In this document: positions 7,287-11,332 of the stretch, piece by piece
Position numbering within the stretch: position 1 is the stretch's first letter
How the letters are laid out: each line of letters opens with the position of its first letter
Source of the DNA: JBBQER01 sp038320885
GTDB taxonomy: Bacteria > Actinomycetota > Acidimicrobiia > IMCC26256 > PALSA-610
DNA: 11,332 nucleotides
Assembly: GCA_038320885.1 (NCBI GenBank)
Contig: JBBQER010000114.1
Span: 1-11,332, forward strand
Reading direction: 5' to 3'
Position numbers and translations under genes: made by a program
Notes under the pieces: generated by a model
What the model saw: only the letters and a program-made list of their open reading frames with translations
What the model was told of the DNA's origin: nothing
Database searches by the model: none

Positions 7287-8312
7287 ATGGATCTCACCCG
7301 CACGGCTCGGCTTCCCCTCTCCGTGCTCGAGTTGGCACCCGTCGGCGCCGGATCCACTCCGGCCGACGCGCTCGCCGGCTCGGTCGACCTGGCTCGCCTC
7401 GCGGAGCGTCTTGGGTATCGCCGGTTGTGGGTCGCCGAGCATCACAACATGCCGGGCATCGCGAGCTCGTCTCCCGCAGTCCTGATCGCGCATCTCGCGG
7501 CCTGCACCACGACGATCCGCGTCGGCGCGGGTGGAGTGATGCTGCCCAACCACGCGTCGCTTGTCGTCGCCGAGCAGTTCGGCATGCTCGAAGCACTGCA
7601 TCCGGGCCGGATAGATCTCGGTCTGGGGCGCGCCCCCGGGACCGATCCGGTCACCGCCGCCGCGCTCAGGCGCGGTCCGGCCTCGCTCGCAGCCGACGAG
7701 TTCCCCGAGCAACTACGCGACCTCTTCCTCTTCTTCGACGGCGCGCACCCGCAGATCACCGCGGTGCCGGGTCGGGGGTATCGCCCGGCGGTGTGGATGC
7801 TCGGCTCGAGCGGGTTCAGCGCGCAGGTTGCCGGTGCGCTCGGCTTGCCGTTCTCGTTCGCGCATCACTTCGCGTCGCGCAACACAGTGGCCGCGCTGGA
7901 CCTGTACCGGGAGTCGTTCCGCCCGTCAGCCGAGCTCGACCAGCCGTACGCGATGATCGGCGTTCCGGTGATCTGCGCCGAGACCGACGAGCGGGCCCGC
8001 TGGTTGTCGGGGCCGAGCGCGCTGTCGTTCTGCCGCCTCCGCCAGGGGCGACCGACTCCCCTGCCGACGCCCGAAGAAGCCGCCGAGTATGTGTTCACGC
8101 CGGCCGAACGGGAAATCGTCCGCAGCTGGACCTCGCCGCTCATTCGCGGCGAGCCCGAGCAGGTGCGAACCGACCTCGAAGCACTCGCAAGCCGCACGGG
8201 CGTCGACGAGCTGATGATCACGACGATGGTCCACGGCCGCGCCGATCGGCTCCACTCCTACGAGTTGCTCGCGCAGATCTGGAACGCCGCGAACCTCGAG
8301 ACGCCGGCCTGA
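7287..8312 (+). CDS. Luciferase-like flavin-dependent oxidoreductase (MsnO8/YhbW type)
   Basis: A 341-aa soluble protein of the bacterial luciferase-like monooxygenase superfamily: TIM-barrel enzymes that use reduced flavin, usually FMN, and oxygen to oxidise small molecules. Evidence: LSVLELAPVGAG (11-22), WVAEHHNMPGIASSSPAVL (48-66), GAGGVMLPNHASLVVAEQFG (80-99), and the strongly typical GRIDLGLGRAPGTDP (107-121). The C-terminal ELMITTMVHGRADRLHSYELLA also matches the MsnO8/YhbW group, and the length is normal for it. The physiological substrate cannot be read from sequence, and no flavin reductase gene lies nearby. GGAGG at 7270-7274 sits 12 bases before ATG 7287, a somewhat long spacing; no better in-frame start is seen. 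The gene is divergent from the 505-aa unknown protein and convergent with the GGDEF-EAL gene. Confidence 0.9.
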   Translation: MDLTRTARLPLSVLELAPVGAGSTPADALAGSVDLARLAERLGYRRLWVAEHHNMPGIASSSPAVLIAHLAACTTTIRVGAGGVMLPNHASLVVAEQFGMLEALHPGRIDLGLGRAPGTDPVTAAALRRGPASLAADEFPEQLRDLFLFFDGAHPQITAVPGRGYRPAVWMLGSSGFSAQVAGALGLPFSFAHHFASRNTVAALDLYRESFRPSAELDQPYAMIGVPVICAETDERARWLSGPSALSFCRLRQGRPTPLPTPEEAAEYVFTPAEREIVRSWTSPLIRGEPEQVRTDLEALASRTGVDELMITTMVHGRADRLHSYELLAQIWNAANLETPA

Positions 8313-8319
8313 CGCCGGC
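8303..8319. terminator. Small GC hairpin overlapping the oxidoreductase stop
   Basis: Two copies of GCCGGC (8303-8308 and 8314-8319) can pair across a 5-base loop that contains most of the TGA stop. It lies in the 38-bp space between convergent genes and could slow transcription from either side. The stem is only 6 bp and has no T tract. Confidence 0.3.
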
Positions 8320-8350
8320 AAATGCAGCGTGACGACGAGCGTTGCGGCAG

Positions 8351-10924
8351 TTACAGCGTCGCCAGCGCGGCGGGCGACTGCGTGCGCAGCCACGTCGTGA
8401 GCTGCGGACCCGGAAGCGGGCGGCTCAGGTAGTAGCCCTGGGCGATGTCGCAGCCGAGCGCGGCGAGTGCTTCCCAGGTAATCCGATCCTCGACGCCCTC
8501 GGCGACGACGCGCAGCCCGAGGTTGTGACCGAGGTCGACGATCGACCGCACGATCTTGGTGTTGGCGTCGTCGGCCGTCATGCCGAGCACGAATGACTTG
8601 TCGACCTTGATCTCGTGTACGGGCAGTCGCTGCAGATACGACAGTGACGAGTAGCCGGTCCCGAAGTCGTCGACCGAGAGCTGGATCCCGAGTGACGCCA
8701 GGCGCTCGAGTATCCGGATCGTCCGCGCCGGATCGGCCATCATCTGCGTCTCGGTGATCTCGAGCACCAGCACGCTCGGCTCGACGCCGTGCCGGCGGCA
8801 GAGCGCGTGGAGCTGACCGGCGAAATCGAGGTCGATGAGGCTGCGGACCGACAGGTTCACCGATACCGGCAGTTCGATGCCCGCATCGCGCCACGCGGCG
8901 GTTTGTGCCAGCACGCGATCGAGCACGAGCGCGGTCATCGCGCGCATCTGGCCGGTGCCTTCGGCGAGCGGCACGAATTCGTCGGGAGGGATCGCGCCGT
9001 GCTTCGCATGCTCCCAGCGCAAGAGTGCTTCGACGCCGACGAGCGCGCCGGTGCGCAGGTCGGCCTTCGGCTGGTAGAAGACCTCGAGCTCCCCGTTGGC
9101 GATGGCGGTCTGCAGCTCTGCCGCCAGGGCGAGGCGTCGCGTGCTGTGACGGTTCTGATCGGCGTCGTACACCTCGACTCCCCCGTCGCCGATCTCCTTC
9201 GCGTTGTACATCGCGATGTCGGCGTGTTGCAGCAGCGCAGAGACCTCGTTTCCGTGCGCCGGCGCGACAGCGATCCCGATGGCGGCAGTGACCGCGAGCT
9301 GCATGCGATCGACGATGAAGGGCTCCTGCAACGCGGTCTGAATGTCGATCGCGATCTCTTCGGCTTGCCCCTGGTTCCGGATCTGGGGCAGCAGAACGAC
9401 GAACTCGTCGCCCCCGAGGCGCGCGATCATGCCCGGCTCGGGAAGGGCAGTCCCGATTCGGCGAGCGACCTGTTGGAGCAGCAGGTCACCGTGGTGGTGA
9501 CCGAGGGTGTCGTTCACGTCCTTGAACCGATTCAGGTCCATGAGCATGACCGCAACGCTCCAACCGCCGGCGCGGCTCTCGCGGAGCGCGTCGCTGGTAC
9601 GGGCGACGAAGAGGTCCCGGTTGCCGAGCCCGGTCAAGGTGTCGTGGAGCGACTGGTATTCCTTCTGCGACACCTCGGTCCGGAGTCGTTCGATGAGACG
9701 CGCGTTCTCGATCGCAGTGCCGACGTGGTGCGCGAGCGTGGCGAATACCTTCGCGTCTTCCTCGTCGAACGAGCTCACGTCGCCGAGGCGGTTGTGGGCC
9801 GCGAGCGTCCCTACGATCACGCCGCCCTGGAACACGGGAACTGCCACCAGGTCGACGAGGCCGCGCCGCTGCAGGTAGGCGCGTTCGTCGACGTCGTGCG
9901 TCGTGCGCGGAATCACCACCCGGTTCTCGGTGGCGACGACCTTCGTCCGTACTGCGTCGTCGCCGCCTTGTTCGTCGGTGCTCATCTGGAGCTCGCCGCT
10001 GCTGGTCAGCCGGACGAGAACAGCCGGACCCGCGTCATCGACGCCCTGGAACAACACGAGCTCGCTCTCCTCGGAGCGAACGAGCTGGCGCGCCTCCTGC
10101 AGGGTCACCCGCATCGAGTCTTCGAGGTCGGGCGAGCACGCCAGCTTGCGGGTGAGCTCGTACAGCTTCTCGAGGTTGGCGTAGCGCTGATTTTGTACCG
10201 CGTAGCCGCGGTATGCCGCGAACATCAGGCTCGCGATGGCAGAGATGAGGATCACACCGACCACGTCGGTCTCGATCACGATCACCGTGATGATGCCGAG
10301 GCTCGCGGTCGTCACCGCGGTCAGCACGCCGATGACCGCCATTCGTGTCGCCATACCCGGCGCGCCCGGACCGCCGGCGAGCCGGATGACTGTCGTGATC
10401 GCGACCGATTGCAGCAGGTTGACGACGACGGCGGCGAGGATTGCTGCAGCCCACGCGCCCGCGCCGCTCGAACGACCGAGCGCGGTCACGAGCAGAAGGA
10501 AGACGAGAAGCGCGCTCGCAGTGTCGAGCAGTGACTGGGACAGATTGAAGAGCGCTTTCAACGGTCGCTGCCGCCGAACCACCACCAAGGCGACGAGCAT
10601 GCCGACGACGCGCGCCGCGACGAGCTGGCCCGGGGTGCAGAGGAAGAGACCGATCATCAACGGCAGCTCGTTCATGGTGAACGAGTGCGCGTTGTCGCGA
10701 ACCTCGACGTGCACCGCGAAGCTGTCAGCCAGCGCGAAGGCGATTGCCAGGAGCGGCCACGCCACCCGCGCCTCGGTCAACGCCGGCGACAGCCGGGCCA
10801 CGACGAGGAGGAGCATGCCGGCGAGCGCGGCGAGCAGGAAGCTGAACGCGACGATCCGACGCGTCGCCGTCGCCTCGGATCGCGCGACGGGAGGAGCGGT
10901 CGCCGCCTCCGTTGCTGCCATCAC
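8351..10924 (-). CDS. Membrane GAF-GGDEF-EAL protein (cyclic-di-GMP synthesis/degradation)
   Basis: An 857-aa membrane signalling protein. Numbered from GTG 10924, it has about 7-8 membrane helices (24-237), a short coiled segment, a GAF sensor domain (about 260-412), GGDEF (about 422-585) and EAL (about 597-850). The cyclase site is canonical: GGDEF at 504-508 and the metal Asp D463 in LMDLNRFKDVND. The phosphodiesterase site also looks intact: EAL 632-634, N690, E722, D752 and D753 of DDFGTGYSS, K773, E809 and Q829. Both activities are therefore possible, with net direction set by the sensor domains. The product-inhibition RxxD is absent: residues 495-498 are PEPG. The membrane part carries VHVEVRDNAHSF (71-82), a block I recall from the N-terminal domain of many actinobacterial GGDEF/EAL proteins; its ligand is unknown. 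ATG 10921 is one codon inside GTG 10924, and GGAG serves either start. It follows the Trp-repeat gene on the same strand, but a 16-bp hairpin upstream argues for separate transcription. Confidence 0.93.
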   Translation of the reverse strand: MMAATEAATAPPVARSEATATRRIVAFSFLLAALAGMLLLVVARLSPALTEARVAWPLLAIAFALADSFAVHVEVRDNAHSFTMNELPLMIGLFLCTPGQLVAARVVGMLVALVVVRRQRPLKALFNLSQSLLDTASALLVFLLLVTALGRSSGAGAWAAAILAAVVVNLLQSVAITTVIRLAGGPGAPGMATRMAVIGVLTAVTTASLGIITVIVIETDVVGVILISAIASLMFAAYRGYAVQNQRYANLEKLYELTRKLACSPDLEDSMRVTLQEARQLVRSEESELVLFQGVDDAGPAVLVRLTSSGELQMSTDEQGGDDAVRTKVVATENRVVIPRTTHDVDERAYLQRRGLVDLVAVPVFQGGVIVGTLAAHNRLGDVSSFDEEDAKVFATLAHHVGTAIENARLIERLRTEVSQKEYQSLHDTLTGLGNRDLFVARTSDALRESRAGGWSVAVMLMDLNRFKDVNDTLGHHHGDLLLQQVARRIGTALPEPGMIARLGGDEFVVLLPQIRNQGQAEEIAIDIQTALQEPFIVDRMQLAVTAAIGIAVAPAHGNEVSALLQHADIAMYNAKEIGDGGVEVYDADQNRHSTRRLALAAELQTAIANGELEVFYQPKADLRTGALVGVEALLRWEHAKHGAIPPDEFVPLAEGTGQMRAMTALVLDRVLAQTAAWRDAGIELPVSVNLSVRSLIDLDFAGQLHALCRRHGVEPSVLVLEITETQMMADPARTIRILERLASLGIQLSVDDFGTGYSSLSYLQRLPVHEIKVDKSFVLGMTADDANTKIVRSIVDLGHNLGLRVVAEGVEDRITWEALAALGCDIAQGYYLSRPLPGPQLTTWLRTQSPAALATL

Positions 10925-10964
10925 GCCCTCTCCGGATCCGCATCCGCCGAAATTCGTTCATGTC

Positions 10965-11332
10965 TCATCGACCGGCGTTTGGAGGCCCATGAGCGGCAAC
11001 CGCCGCCACCAGCGGGTATACGAGCCGTGGACTGGGTCGAATGGCCCAGTCCACGGCTCGAACAACGATTTGCTCAGTCCCTGAGGACGCCGGCGATCCG
11101 GCTCGGTCCTTGCCGCATTGCCAGTCGGTGTTGGACCAGCGTTGGCCGCTCCAGCGTTGGCCGGCCCAGCCGTCGTCGCTCCAGCGTTGGCCGCTCCAGC
11201 GTTGGCCGTCCCAGATCAGCCCGGACCAGCGTTGGCCGCTCCAGCGTTGGCCGCTCCAGTCGTTGGACGTCCAGGTGGCATTGGACCAGCGTTGCCCGGC
11301 CCAGTCGTCACCGCTCCAGCGTTGCCCGTTCC
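10965..11332 (-). CDS. C-terminal end of a Trp-pentapeptide repeat protein, start outside window
   Basis: The - strand frame whose codons begin at multiples of three is open from the right edge to TGA 10965-10967, about 121 codons, with no start in the window. From the edge inward it encodes pentapeptides each beginning with Trp: WSGDD, WAGQR, WSNAT, WTSND, WSGQR (twice), WSGLI, WDGQR, WSGQR, WSDDG, WAGQR, WSGQR, WSNTD. Trp codons fall at 11316, 11301 and so on to 11121 without a break (14 Trp), and the last two window bases (cc) fit a further Trp codon. A non-repeated tail of about 50 residues follows, starting QCGKDRAG. From memory, W-S-G-x-x arrays like this occur at the C-terminus of large secreted S8 (subtilisin-like) peptidases of actinobacteria. 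The catalytic part would lie outside the window, so that assignment is an inference. The tail is compositionally unlike the repeat and reads through a strong hairpin. Confidence 0.8.
   Translation of the reverse strand, partial: NGQRWSGDDWAGQRWSNATWTSNDWSGQRWSGQRWSGLIWDGQRWSGQRWSDDGWAGQRWSGQRWSNTDWQCGKDRAGSPASSGTEQIVVRAVDWAIRPSPRLVYPLVAAVAAHGPPNAGR
11021..11060. terminator. Perfect 16-bp hairpin, likely terminator
   Basis: Bases 11021-11036 are the exact reverse complement of 11045-11060. The 8-base loop can add a T-G and a C-G pair, giving an 18-bp stem with a 4-base loop. No T tract follows on either strand. It is the strongest inverted repeat I found in the window. It lies inside the 3' end of the open frame of the Trp-repeat gene, about 100 bp before the GGDEF-EAL start, so it probably ends transcription of the repeat gene. 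Confidence 0.6.
11121..11332 (-). repeat. Tandem 15-bp repeat encoding Trp-x4 units
   Basis: At least 14 in-register 15-bp units, running past the right edge. The commonest form on the + strand is ccagcgttggccgct (exact at 11136, 11181, 11226 and 11241). Other units differ at a few positions or, as at 11121, 11211, 11256 and 11271, keep only the cca (Trp) and a few bases. All length is in exact multiples of 15, so the reading frame is preserved. Confidence 0.95.

Noticed and set aside
2955..8312. Deacylase, dioxygenase and flavin oxidoreductase as one catabolic cluster
   Set aside because: They lie on different strands with an unrelated gene between two of them and no shared promoter, transporter or regulator, so co-function is not supported.
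8789..10534. 581-codon open frame on the + strand
   Set aside because: It lies wholly antisense to the GGDEF-EAL gene, whose motifs are all intact. Its Arg/Val/Asp/Glu-rich text has no domain character and reflects codon bias of the real gene.
11121..11332. Short regular repeats that could suggest a CRISPR array
   Set aside because: The 15-bp units are contiguous without unique spacers, and each encodes Trp plus four residues in one open frame, so this is a coding tandem repeat.
1..11332. Defence, toxin-antitoxin, prophage or transposon content
   Set aside because: I saw no recombinase, nuclease, methylase, reverse transcriptase, capsid-like gene, paired small genes, or terminal inverted repeats with target duplications.

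Overview
The window is high-GC DNA with strong G/C bias at third codon positions, dense genes that switch strand often, a TANNNT-type start signal placed directly before one gene, and a C-terminal Trp-every-fifth-residue repeat of a kind I associate with secreted actinobacterial proteins. This suggests an actinobacterium, possibly Acidimicrobiia-like. The class is an inference from style; no rRNA or tRNA gene is present to settle it.

Layout, left to right. (1) A + strand gene, cut by the left edge, encodes an exported protein made of four Cys-bracketed beta-type domains (two of type A, two of type B). (2) After a 322-bp gap containing a GC hairpin, a + strand gene encodes an unrecognised exported protein of about 474 aa. 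Its stop lies 18 bp inside the end of the next, convergent gene. (3) A - strand gene encodes an N-acyl-D-amino-acid deacylase-type amidohydrolase. (4) Divergent from it, a + strand gene encodes a Tat-type lipoprotein with an intradiol ring-cleavage dioxygenase domain, apparently read from a leaderless transcript. (5) A - strand gene encodes a 505-aa helical protein of unknown function. (6) Divergent from that, a + strand gene encodes a luciferase-like flavin oxidoreductase of the MsnO8/YhbW type. (7) A - strand gene encodes a large membrane GAF-GGDEF-EAL protein for cyclic-di-GMP turnover. (8) At the right edge, a - strand gene enters the window from outside. Only its 3' end is visible: at least 14 consecutive 15-bp units, each encoding Trp plus four residues, then a short tail ending at 10965. 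It has no start codon in the window and is easy to miss.

The genes do not form one pathway or operon; strand changes separate nearly all of them. The common theme is the cell surface: three exported or lipid-anchored proteins, a probably exported repeat protein and a membrane signalling enzyme, next to general catabolic enzymes. I found no evidence of a defence island, CRISPR array, transposon, prophage or biosynthetic cluster. The most unusual items are the Trp pentapeptide array with its odd 3' end, the four-domain Cys-bracketed protein, and the leaderless lipoprotein dioxygenase.
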